From: Heloderma charlesbogerti
Lineage: Eukaryota; Chordata; Lepidosauria; Squamata; Helodermatidae
DNA: 64,000 bases
Reading direction: 5' to 3'
NCBI GenBank assembly: GCA_026122225.1
Contig: JANEZZ010002248.1
Location: forward strand, 372,001 to 436,000
The position numbers and the translations under genes are program-made. Below the pieces are notes generated by a model. It did no database searches. It was not told where the DNA came from and was given only the letters and a program-made list of their open reading frames with translations. Below are positions 54,749 to 64,000 of this stretch, piece by piece; the first letter of the stretch is position 1; the number at the start of each line of letters is the position of its first letter.

Positions 54749-56764
54749 GTGCTAATGGAAATTATGTTGCTCCAGCATAAGCTATGGACGGAGGTCCGTA
54801 ACATTGTTCAGGAGACAGCAACTCAATCCATCCCAAAGAAAAAGAAATGCAAGAAAGCAAAGTGGCTGTCTGATGAGGCTTTACAAGTAGCTGAGGAAAG
54901 AAGGGAAGCAAAAAACAAGGGAGAAAGGGGAAGATATACCCAACTGAATGCAGATTCCCAGAGAATAGCAAGGAGAGACAAGAAGGCCTTCTTAAATGAA
55001 CAATGCAAAGAAATCAAGGAAAACAATAGAATGGGAAAGACTAGAGATCTCTTCAAGAAAATCGGAGATCTCAAGGGAACGTTTTGTGCAAAGACGGGCA
55101 TGATAAAGGACAAAGAAGGCAGGGACCTAACAGAAGCAGATGAGATTAAGAAGAGGTGGAAAGAATACACAGAAGAACTATACAGGAAAGGTCTTAATGT
55201 CCCTGATAGCCATGATAGTGCGCTCACTGAACTTGAGCCCGACATCCTAGAGAGTGAAGTCAAGTGGGCCTTAGGAAGCATTACTAACAACAAAGCTAGC
55301 GGAGATGACAGTATTCCAGCTGAGCTATTTAAGATCCTAAAAGATGATGCTGTTAAAGTGCTGCATTCAATATGCCAACAAATTTGGAACACTCAACAAT
55401 GGCCACAAGACTGGAAAAGGTCAGTTTACATTCCAATTCCAAAGAAGGGCAACGCCAAAGAGCGTTCAAACTACCGCACAATTGCGCTCATTTCACATGC
55501 CAGCAAGGTGATGCTCAAAATCCTACAAGCTAGGCTTCAGCAGGATGTGAAAGAAGAACTACCGAAAGTACAAGCTGGGTTTCGAAGAGGCAGAGGAACT
55601 AGAGATCAAATCGCCAACATTCGCTGGATCATGGAGAAAGCAAGAGAATTCCAGAAAAACGTCTATTTCTGCTTCATTGACTATGCTAAAGTCTTTGATT
55701 GTGTGGATTACAACAAACTGTGGCAAATTCTTAAAGAGATAGGAGTACCAGACCACCTTACCTGCCTCCTGAGAAACCTGTAGGAAGGTCAAGAAGCAAC
55801 AGTAAGAACCGGACATGGAACAAGCGATTGGTTCAAAACTGGGAAAGGAGTACGACAAGGATCTATATTGTCGCCCTGCTTATTTAATTTATATGTAGAG
55901 TACATCATGAGAAATGCCAGGTTGGATGAATCACAGGTCGGAATTAAGATTGCCGGGAGAATTATCAACAACCTCAGATACGCAGACGATACCACCCTAA
56001 TGGCAGAAAGTGAAGAGGATCTAAAGAGCCTCTTGTTGAGGGTGAAAGTGCAGAGTGCAAAAGCTGGTTTGAAACTCAACATTCAAAGAACTAAGATCAT
56101 GGCATCTGGCCCCATCACTTCCTGGCATATAGAAGGGGAAGAAATGGAAGCAGTGACAGATTTTATTTTCTTGGGCTCCAAGATCACTGCAGACGGTGAC
56201 TGTAGCCATGAAATTAAAAGACGCTTGCTCCTTGGGAGGAAAGCTATGGCAAACCTAGACAGCATAGTAAGAAGCAGAGACATCACCTTGCCGACAAAGG
56301 TTCATATAATCAAAACTATGGTTTTCCAAGTAGCAACGTATGGCTGTGAAAGCTGGACTATAAGGAAGGCTGAGCACCAAAGAATCGATGCTTTCAAACT
56401 GAGGTGCTGGAGAAGATTCTTACGAGTCCCCTGGACTGCAAGGAGGTCAAATCAGTCAATCCTAAAGGAAATCAACCCTGACTGCTCATTGGAAGGACAG
56501 ATACTGAAGCTGAAGCTCAAATATTTTGGCCACCTAATGCAAAGAGAAAACTCTCTGGAAAAGACCGTGATGCTGGGAAAGACTGAAGGCAAAAGGAGAA
56601 GGGGACGGCAGAGGATGAGATGGCTAGATAGCATCACCGATCACCGATGGCTAGATAGCATCACTGAATATGGACTTGAGCACACTCTGGGAGAGAGCGC
56701 AGGGCAGGAAGGCCTGGCGTGCTATGGTCCATGGGGTCACGAAAAGTTGGACACAACTGAATGA
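54749..56764 (+). pseudogene. BovB ORF2 reverse transcriptase with one in-frame stop
   Basis: The protein copies BovB RNA at the target site and probably serves Sauria SINEs in trans. One continuous frame of 671 codons is broken only by TAG at 55781-55783, in the context LLRNL-stop-EGQEA where the family has Tyr, so a single substitution suffices. Landmarks: NNKASGDDSIPAELFK (about 180-195), PIPKKGNAKERSNYRTI, catalytic motif A FIDYAKVFD (309-317), GVRQGSILSPCLFNLY after the stop, and YADD (411-414). Then DGDCSHEIKRRLLLGRKAM, a Cys/Trp-rich CWRRFLRVPWTARRSNQS and KYFGHLMQRENSLEK. The N-terminal endonuclease is absent, so it could not self-insert in the usual way. No promoter is visible. Confidence 0.93.
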
Positions 56765-56781
56765 CTGAACAACAACAACAA
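54749..56781 (+). mobile_element. BovB/RTE LINE, 5'-truncated, young-looking
   Basis: Runs from the linker before RT to the 3' end GTCACGAAAAGTTGGACAC and (ACA)n. The endonuclease domain is missing. A 24-bp local duplication (ATCACCGATGGCTAGATAGC region, 56.63-56.66 kb) is the only structural oddity. Confidence 0.95.
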
Positions 56782-56888
56782 AGCATAAGCGACCTCTAGC
56801 ACAATGCTAATAGCATTTGCTGGTGCGATGGGTTTTCCAGGGAAACGTGTCATGCCAGCAAATGCTAAATGCCTAAAGCTTAAAAAGG

Positions 56889-56930
56889 TAAAGGTAAAGG
56901 TGTCCCCAACCAGTCGTGTCCGACTCTAGG
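56889..56930. mobile_element. SINE or BovB-related short fragment
   Basis: GGTAAAGGTAAAGGTGTCCC followed by CAGTCGTGTCCGACTC resembles the head of a common squamate SINE. Too short to assign. Confidence 0.4.
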
Positions 56931-57212
56931 CCTAAAGCTTAGAGACTGTCTAACTATAGGAACATTTCTAAAGCACAGCAGTGAGTCTAGATGGGCATAC
57001 CCACACCAGCCAATATTCACTTCATTTGTTCTAATTCATATGGACTAGAAGCCTGTAGCCAAAGAACTGGCTAGTTAGCTCAAATCAGGATGTTAATTTC
57101 AGTTCTCCTAATTGCTTCTTGGCCTTGTTGCTCTGTTGTGGTTGCTAAGTCATAATTCTGCAGGATAGTAAAAGCAGCAGCTAGCAGAATTCCTCAGAGT
57201 CTAGACTCGACA

Positions 57213-57408
57213 CCAGAGATGGGGAACGAGTGGCCCTCCTGATGTTCTTGGACTACAACCATTGGCTATGCCCTCACCATTGGCTATGCTGGCTAGGGCT
57301 GATGGGAGTTTATTTGTTTGTTTGTTTGTTTGTTTATTTATTACGTTCTTATAGTGCCCAATAGCTGAAGATTGAGTTGCAACCCAACAACCTCTGGAGG
57401 GCCACACA
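57213..57408. mobile_element. hAT-like hairpin with LINE-tail insert
   Basis: Arms CAGAGATGGGGAACGAGTGG and GGGCCACACATTCCCC; GGACTACAACCATTGGC opposite. Between 57309 and about 57371 lies (TTTG)n plus TATAGTGCCCAATAGCTGAAG, the complement of the L2-group tail at 53.39 kb. It breaks the right arm. Confidence 0.65.
57309..57371 (-). mobile_element. Very short L2-group 3' tail insertion
   Basis: Only about 25 bp of LINE sequence plus a (AAAC)n/(AAAT)n tail, in reverse orientation. It may be an extreme 5' truncation. Confidence 0.55.
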
Positions 57409-57900
57409 TTCCCCTCCTTTCCTCTAGATCGTGCAACCCTGTGTCTCCTTGATTCCCTCCCTCCTTGTCTGCCCACTTCCTTCTTCCTAACAGTGCACAA
57501 TCTTTCCTGTCTCTAGGTTGTATGTACAGTTTTGACCAGTCCCAAGTTCTCCTTGGTCCTTCCTTTCTTCAACGCCATGTCTCCACCACCCATTGCTTCC
57601 TCAGGGGCCTGGTTGTCAGGCTGCTACCTACTTTGTCACATCTGCTTTAGCCACCTGGTCTCTTGATGTGTCCCCATGGCACTCCTCTACCCCCCCCACC
57701 CTCATAGCATGCAGCCCCACCTTATTTTAAATGCTGTTTAAAAAAAATTCAGAACTTACTCTACTCTGCATAGCTACTTCAAGCCTCAGCTACCAGCCTC
57801 TTCTGTATGTTTTTTTACAGCCTCATTTTCCATCTACCTTTCCTTCACATTCCTCTTTTAAAGGCCATTGGATAGTGTCGATCCATTCTGTAGTCTCCTT

Positions 57901-58035
57901 GGGTAAAATCCAACATAAGGCCTACTTAGAGTATTCTCATTGAAATAAATGGGACTTCCATTACTCATGACTAACTTAAATCTCATTCAGGTCAATGGGT
58001 CTACTCTAAGAATTATTTACATTGGATTTTATCCC
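57901..58035. mobile_element. Hairpin MITE F4
   Basis: Ends GGGTAAAATCCAA and TTGGATTTTATCCC. Inner motifs CTTAGAGTATTCTCATTG and CAATGGGTCTACTCTAAG can pair, with a second inner stem TTACTCATGACTAAC. Confidence 0.7.
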
Positions 58036-58234
58036 TTGACTCTGGGCTCCATGTCTCTTAGCTTCTCTATCTCTTAGGACCTCTTCCCAATCCTTTGCCT
58101 GCCACTATGTAAAGTTGGTGGAGAGGGGCAAATTCAGACTTGTGGAAGTTACGAATTTCCTCAGTCTAAAAGTCTACACCCCATTACAAACTAGACCCAA
58201 GCTCCTCAAAGTTTGCACTGCCAGTCAGCTCTTG

Positions 58235-58561
58235 TAGGGTGGCCAGGTGTCCTGCTTTACAGGGGGCAGTCCTCTATTTTGACGAGCTGGCAGAGGACAG
58301 TCCTATATTTGAAGGTGGCCTCTATTTGGTGGGCTGTCCAGTCCAAGTCTAGTTTAAAGTCAAAGAACTGTAAGGAGGGAGAGGAGGAGCCTTGGAATTT
58401 ACCCATCACTGTGGTGGGGTGTCTTGCATTCCTATTTAGTTATTATTTATAAGTTTGCACCTGTCCATACAAATGTTCATATGAACATATTATGCAAATT
58501 GGTCTCCTATTTTGTCCACTTGGTGCTGCACTTTTCTGATGATGTGTAAGTGGCCACCCTA
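58235..58561. mobile_element. hAT-like element, family F6, older copy
   Basis: Ends TAGGGTGGCCAGGTGTCC and AAGTGGCCACCCTA. The interior matches the 59.7 kb copy block by block (GACAGTCCTATATTTGAAGG, GGGCTGTCCAGTCCAAGTC). Flanks do not repeat, so the duplication is lost. Confidence 0.75.
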
Positions 58562-58569
58562 TCTCTCTG

Positions 58570-59421
58570 CCAGTCCTCCTTCTGCCCTTTCCAGCAAACT
58601 GACCTCGCAGAGTGGGTGGGGGAGCCAGAAGAGACCTTGTAGGTCTCTGCTTCACTAGATCAGACATGCCTGAGAAAGCTGGCTTTTGTAGGCTTTGAAG
58701 TTTTCTGTGCCTCTCAGTTCAGAAGCATCCAGTTGCCCCTGCACTCTTAAACCCAATCCTTTATGTTTTTATAGTGAAGCAATAGATTAATATTATCAGA
58801 TCATAGATGACTGTAGAATACTACTGCGGAAGTACCGTTGGGGGGGGTGCTGGTTTTTAAAAGGGGGGGGGTGTAACAAGCCAAAAGTCAGCTACTTTAT
58901 TCATCATGTTATAAAACAGACTCAAGAACTTTCACTTGGCACCAAGGGGATTTACAGAATGTAGTAAAACCATATTGACATTAACTGTAAAGGTTAATGA
59001 AACATTTTTACAACAGCAACAAAGTTCAAACAAAGTGCTTCCCTATATTACACAAACTTATACATAAATACCTGTCATACTATAAAACGCTCTTGTCAAG
59101 TAAAACTCATAGGGAATATCAAAGGGTTTTTATTACAGATGGGTGACAAGATTTTAAGAATTCCAACGTTGCACCTGTGTGGCTTACAAAGCTAACCTGG
59201 GATCACCAAGACAAAGCTGGCAACCTACCTAATACACTCAAAATAAGTTGTTCAAAGCAACTTCATAAGCCTGTACTAGGTGTGGGATTGTTTTTAGAGG
59301 ATGCTACTTAAAAGGCATCATTCAGCACCTCCCTACTCTTCCCAGTCCACCTGGAAGTAAACATAACCAACGTGGAGGAGGTAGGAACACACTGGCATAG
59401 AGATGGGTTAGCAGCCTTTAC
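58570..59421. other. No recognisable gene
   Basis: Two G-runs at 58839-58847 and 58863-58870; otherwise anonymous AT-rich DNA. Confidence 0.45.
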
Positions 59422-59625
59422 GGAGGGGCTGTGGGCCTGTGGCTCATTGTGATAGAGCCCCTGCTTTGCATGCAGAAGGTCCCAGATTCGATCCCCGGCA
59501 TCTCCAGGTAGGGATGGAAAAACTCCTGCCTGAAACCCTGGAGAGCCACTGCCAGTCAGTGTCGACAATACCGGGCTAGATGGACCAAGGGTCTGACTCG
59601 GTATAAAGCAGCTTCCTATGTTCCT
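59422..59625 (+). mobile_element. tRNA-derived SINE with CR1-like 3' end
   Basis: A box GGCTCATTGTGATAGAGC, B box GATTCGATCCC, body CTGCCTGAAACCC, terminus CAGCTTCCTATGTTCC. Third copy in this window. Confidence 0.87.
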
Positions 59626-59745
59626 AATCTCACCTATAAAATGAATCAGGCCCTTCAAGCAATCCATTCAATTGCTTGAAACCCTCTAGGATTGTTCCTG
59701 TTGTTTTCTTTTCAAGTGTTCAAAAGAACACTAGAATGGCCCAAT

Positions 59746-60094
59746 TAGGGTGGCTATGTATCTTCTTTTACAAAAGACAGTCCTATATCCTGAAGGTGAC
59801 CTCTGTTTGAAGTGCTGTCCAGTCCAAGTCCAGTTTAAAGATAAAATATCCATCAGAAGGAAGAGCTGGGCCTTGAAGTTGCCCATCAACAGCACCTGTC
59901 CTGGACAGCAGACTGAGCAAGGCAGACAGGTCTCCTGGTCAGTCTTCCGCACTATAGTGAGATGTACTGTATTGCTATTTGAATTTGAATAGTTATTTCT
60001 AAATTTGCATCTATGTGTATAAACTAGCATAGGGCAATTTTATACAAATTGCTGTCCTCTTTTGTCTTCTTTGGTGATACATGTCGCTACCCTA
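59746..60094. mobile_element. hAT-like element, family F6
   Basis: An exact 8-bp duplication GGCCCAAT (59738-59745, 60095-60102). Ends TAGGGTGGCTATGTATC and ATACATGTCGCTACCCTA. 349 bp, no coding capacity. Confidence 0.88.
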
Positions 60095-60375
60095 GGCCCA
60101 ATTCCCTCTTCTGCCTGCTAAACTGTCCCTGTCCCCAGGGGCAAAAACTCACCTTGGGGAATTAGACGGGGTAGCAGGCATGGAGCTGGTTCACTTGAAT
60201 ACAGGAGAGGTTGTGGCTGTGCTCACCTCTATATTACTTGGAAGAATTTGAGCAGGGGTGCTCAATCATGTGAGCACCCCTCATTGGATTCTTGGAACAC
60301 CCATACTCTGGCAGTAGGTAGAGGCAGCTCTCATGTTCAGTTCCAGTGCTAGAAAAGGGATTGAACCAAGGATAG

Positions 60376-60925
60376 TGTCAGGGATTGCTAAACCCTCCTG
60401 CGAGTAGTGAGGTAACAGAGACTCGCTGTGCAATCCAGAAAACCTTTATTCAGTTAGTAACACCTCTTCTCACCTGTAGCATTATGCCTACCTAAACAAA
60501 GCAAGGCAGTTGCTTGTCAACTCAAATGGATGGTTTCCCACTATGCCCAGGCTTTCACTGGGCTTCTCCTTCAGGGAGGGTCCTCCTGACCCAACTTCTG
60601 ATGGGCAGCCAATCTGGCAGACTGCCTCCCACCTCCCCTCAACTCTGCCTGCTTAACTCTGTGCCAAACTCTGGTGTCTGTCAGTTCCGGTGCTCCTTCC
60701 CCCTCTGGCAAAGGGTGAGTTCCCACAAGGATGGGGGATGACAGTCTCTGAACCTGGGCCTCCTGTTCGATAAACCCCTGGAAAGATTCATCCCTGATTC
60801 CTAGGTAATTTATGGGGAGTTTTCTCCCCCCACACACACTCCCTGTCTTGGCTGGGCTTCTCGCTTCCTCCAAATCTGAATCAGAGTCCAAAGCCAAATC
60901 AGAGAGCTTGGGCTGAATCCTGACA
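60376..60925 (-). mobile_element. Solo LTR
   Basis: An exact 5-bp duplication GATAG (60371-60375, 60926-60930). The 550 bp unit begins TGTCAGG and ends CCTGACA when read on the minus strand. Near its minus-strand 3' end lies AATAAAGG, a likely polyadenylation signal. The minus-strand start codes a Ser/Asp/Glu-rich stretch, as in the LTR at 31.3 kb. No internal genes. Confidence 0.85.
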
Positions 60926-60930
60926 GATAG

Positions 60931-61484
60931 AGGGAGGCCAAGAGGATGATGACTCAGTCCCAGAGCTAACCTTGGTGCAGTACTCTGCCTGTTCGGCACC
61001 TACAGTAAGCAGGTGAGACTTCTAGTGCGACAGCACCTGCTGGTGTGACAGAAACAAAAGCAGGCACCTTGGTGACCCCTTGGCTAGGGGCAGAGGCTGT
61101 AAGGGGCAGGAAAGACCCACAAAGAGGAGCTCTTACAGCAGTAACTACAGGACTAGGTGAGGCAGTGTTGCAGCACCTTCACATTGCCTGGACTCTGGGC
61201 ACAGCAGTCTGAGGCAGCCTGGCTAGTAAGCAGAATCCTATGAGTCTGTTTCCCACCTCCCAGCTGAGCACAGCAGAGGAAGCTTCTCCAGCTGTTCTAG
61301 GGACTACAGAAGCAAGCCAACTCCCATAGAGCGAGTGACCAGACAGGGGGAGCAAACAGGAGTTGGCCAGGGGAGCTGCAGTGGCAGAAGAGACAAAGGA
61401 GACAAAGGCAAAGAGTGAGTAGAGGACCAGGCACAGGCTACTCTAGAACAACCAGGAAGCTAGACACAAAAAGGACAAGAGACT
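60931..61484 (+). other. Probable CR1 5' leader
   Basis: GC-richer, direct continuation into CR1 ORF1 with no break visible. It may hold the CR1 internal promoter, but no element could be pinned down. The solo LTR lies just upstream, so the LTR may have inserted into the leader. Confidence 0.45.
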
Positions 61485-62506
61485 ATGGAAGGACAAGACT
61501 CTGCAGTGGTGGTGACCTGCAAGGTGTGTGCCATGTTTGTTTTCTTGCCTGAGAACAACATGGGCTACACCTGCAACAAGTGCAAGTTGATCATGCTGCT
61601 GGAAGAAAAAGTAAGAGGACTGGAGCGGCGACTGTCGACCCTCCAGGGAATATGAGAACACGAAGAGTTCTTGGACAGACCGGTGGAACTACAGCAGCAA
61701 AGCAAAGAACAGAAGCTAGAAGAGCAACAGCAAGCTGAGGCAGAAGAGGAAACTGCTGAGGTGAGGAAAAATGAAGTAGAGGATACTCCTTGGAAAAGAG
61801 TGACAGTTAGGAGAAGAAGAACTAGAAGACACTCGGCACCAGTGGAGGCAGTGGAACTAGGGAACCGTTTCCAGGTACTTGAGGATGAGAATGGAGGACA
61901 GAGGAAGAATTACAGGGGAACCTGCATGAGAGCAAGCAAGAGGCTGAAGGTCAGCCAAGCAGACGTGATGAAACCAAGGCCTACAGCTACAAGAAGAGAA
62001 GAGTAGTAGCAGTGGGAGAATCCTTGCTGCGTGGGATTGAAACCCAAGTATGTCGTGAAGACCCGTGGACTCGCCAGGTATGCTGTCTCCCGGGAGGACA
62101 GATTAGAGACATGACTGAAGGGTTGCCTGCGCTCATAAAGCCCACTGACAGGTATCTCTTTCTTCTTATCCATGTGGGAACAAATGATACCGCCAAGCGG
62201 AGCTACAAAGAAATCACGTCAGACTTTGAAGCTTTGGGAAGGAAACTCAAGAGCTTTGGGGCCCAGATAGTTTTCTCATCCATCCTTCCAGTAGTTAGAA
62301 GAGGGACAGAAAGGGAAAGAAAAATACTCTGGGTGAATGACTGGCTACAAAGGTGGTGGCGACGATAGAGATTTGGATTCTGGGATCATGAGCTATACTT
62401 CCTGGAAGATGGACTGTTGGCAAGGGACGGGTTGCACCTCACAAAGGCTGAGAAGAATGACTTTGGCCACAGCATGAAGAACTTCATCAGGAGGGCTTTA
62501 AACTGA
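61485..62506 (+). pseudogene. CR1 ORF1: zinc-knuckle-like plus esterase-like protein
   Basis: CR1 ORF1 proteins bind the element RNA and carry an SGNH-type esterase domain of uncertain role. The ATG at 61485 opens MEGQDSAVVVTCKVC. Cys pairs C12-x2-C15 and C30-x2-C33 suggest a zinc site, and a heptad-like LEEKVRGLERRLSTL follows. TGA at 61653 interrupts it, in frame, at a codon that is probably a decayed CGA. A basic linker (RRRRTRRHSA) precedes a stop at 62004 and a frame change. The esterase part shows VAVGESLLRG (GDSL-like block) and HVGTND. A further TAG at 62366 precedes DGLHLTKAEKNDFG, which resembles the C-terminal D-x2-H block, ending at 62506. No single product can be made. Confidence 0.85.
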
Positions 62507-62679
62507 ATCCTACAGGGAAGGGAGACGTAAAGTTGGGGGTAACAATGGATGAAGGCTCATGCACCTCAATGGAGAGAACAGCTCTAATAGCGCCCAATAA
62601 TAGTCTTCAGAAACATGTAGGAAGACAGCCAGACTATGAAGCACATGGTCTTTGATATCTATATACTAATGCCCAGAGT

Positions 62680-64000
62680 ATGGGAAAGAAACAGAACGAA
62701 CTTGAACTCTTAATACAAGAGGGAAATTATGACTTGATAGGTGTCACTGAGACTTGGTGGGATGACTCTCATGACTGGAATACAGCAATTGAAGGATATA
62801 ACTTGTTCAAAAAGAACAAGAGGAACAGAAAGGGAGGTGGGGTTGCACTATATGTTAAAAATACTTATCTCTGCACAGAAATACAGGAGGATGAGCTTGG
62901 TAGCCACATCGAGAGCATCTGGGTTAAAATAAATGCAGCAAAGAATAAAAGGAACATGGTGATCGGAGTCTACTACCAGCCACCCAATCAAAGAGAAGAC
63001 AAGGATGAAACTTTTGAAAAGCAAATAGCCAATGTTTCAAGAAAGCATGATGTAGTAGTAATGGGGGACTTCAATTTCCCCGATATTTGTTGGGAGACAA
63101 ATTCTGCAAAACATGGCCCCTCCAGGAAATTCTTAACTTATGTGGCAGATAACTTCCTCCTACAGAAAGTAGAGGTAGGAACTAGAGGATCAGCTATCCT
63201 TGACTTGATACTAACCAACAGAGATGACTTAGCAGATAAAGTAGCAGTTACAGGAACTCTGGGGGAAAGCAACCATGTTATACTTGAGTTCATGGTTCTA
63301 AAGGAAGCAAAAGCAGAGTGTAGCCAAATTCGTACCCTGGATTTTAGGAAAGCTGATTTTAATAAACTCAGAACAATGATAAGTAAGGTCCCATGGCAAG
63401 CGACTCTAATGAGAAAAGGAGTCCAAGATGGGTGGGAGTTTTTAAAAAAGGAAATTCTCAAGGCACAATTACAAACAATTCCAACAAGAAAAAAAGGTGG
63501 AAGACAACAGAAGAAGCCACTGTGGCTTCACAAAAAGCTAAGAGATTACCCGAAAACAAAAAGTACACATATAGGAAGTGGAAGGAAGGCCAAGCAACAA
63601 AGGAAGAGTACAGGAAGGTAGCACAGAATTGCAAGGATGGCATCAGGATGGCTAAAGCTGAGAATGAGCTGAGGTTAGTGAGGGATGATAAAAGCAACAA
63701 AAAAACTTTCTTCAGCTACGTGCATAGTAAAAGGCAGGGGAAAGAAATGGTTGTTCAGCTATTAAATAAGGATGGCAAAATGATAACAGATGATGAAGAA
63801 AAGGCAGAAGTGCTCAATTCCTACTTTGGCTCAGTCTTCTCCTGAAAGAGGGTCCATGAGCCCCGTGGCAAAGGCGAAGTACAGGCTGAAGGGGCAGGAT
63901 TGCAGCTTGGGATCGATAGACATATGGTCAAGGAACAGCTAATTTCTTTGAATGAGTTCAAATCTCCAGGGCCAGATGAACTGCATCCTAGAGTAATAAA
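62680..64000 (+). pseudogene. CR1 ORF2: endonuclease and start of RT, partial
   Basis: ORF2 nicks the chromosome and reverse-transcribes CR1 RNA. From 62680 the frame gives an APE-like endonuclease. TETW is at 23-26 (metal-binding Glu), YYQPPN near 98, GDFN at 129-132 and SNH at 197-199, where the final catalytic His is kept and the usual Asp is Asn. Near 63.55 kb the frame shifts (LHKKLRDYP to LPENKKYTYRKWKEGQATKEEY). The second frame runs to TGA at 63843, again a likely CpG decay. It resumes at FKSPGPDELHPRVI, the first RT block, at the window edge. Family homology extends upstream of 62680 (YTNAQSM), so the true start may be a little earlier. Palm motifs A-C lie outside. Confidence 0.9.

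Larger units (their letters stand above)
61485..64000 (+). mobile_element. CR1 LINE, nearly complete 5' part, cut by window end
   Basis: Holds ORF1, the inter-ORF spacer and ORF2 through the start of the RT. The lesions seen are few: two stops and one frameshift in ORF1, and one frameshift plus one stop in ORF2. This suggests a fairly recent insertion. The 3' end lies beyond the window. Confidence 0.92.

Noticed and set aside
59422..59500. Apparent tRNA gene (A and B boxes)
   Set aside because: The sequence continues into a SINE body with two other copies in the window; the acceptor stem does not close.
60571..60999. 142-codon minus frame
   Set aside because: It lies almost entirely in the solo LTR; LTRs of this family have an open Ser/Glu-rich start but no gene is known from it.

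Overview
The window looks like an intergenic or intronic piece of a squamate reptile (lizard or snake) nuclear genome. I could not support any host protein-coding exon, tRNA, rRNA or bacterial-type feature. The squamate call rests on four repeats found together: a BovB/RTE LINE with a nearly open reverse transcriptase; Sauria-type SINEs whose 3' half resembles BovB; CR1 LINEs of at least two lineages; and L2/CR1-group LINEs. Species is not resolvable.

Layout. 0-6.9 kb: hairpin MITE copies, a (TG)n tract and one Sauria SINE. 6.9-9 kb: a 5'-truncated CR1 and a 490 bp hAT-like palindromic element with an 8-bp target duplication (TSD). 9-22.7 kb: sparse repeats, mainly short hairpins with TAA/TTA duplications. 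22.7-26.6 kb: a tRNA-like SINE, a decayed L2-group LINE with endonuclease and RT, and a second L2 tail. 27.5-33.5 kb: the most remarkable part. A CR1 is split by an internally deleted BovB, which is split by a hAT-like foldback, which is split by a second copy of that foldback. About 300 bp further on, a solo LTR is split by a related foldback that again carries a nested copy. Nearly every boundary has a target-site duplication of the expected length. 33.5-44 kb: more MITEs, two hAT-like elements, a SINE and microsatellites. 45-48.5 kb: AT-rich and almost repeat-free, a candidate for conserved non-coding DNA. 48.5-54.7 kb: hAT-like elements, a giant hairpin and an L2 tail. 54.7-56.8 kb: a BovB copy whose 671-codon frame has a single stop. 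57-61 kb: hAT-like elements, a SINE and a solo LTR. 61.5-64 kb: a CR1 with ORF1 (zinc-knuckle-like plus esterase-like domains) and ORF2 (endonuclease, start of RT), running off the window.

How the parts relate. The autonomous LINEs (BovB, CR1, L2 group) are the likely source of enzymes for the SINEs: the Sauria SINE shares a BovB-like tail, and the tRNA-like SINE ends in a motif close to the CR1 3' end. No transposase gene is present, so all hAT-like and TAA-duplicating elements here are non-autonomous. The most novel signal is the foldback family. Its members share hAT-like ends but carry different palindromic cores, palindromes within palindromes, and have inserted into each other's hairpin arms at least twice.
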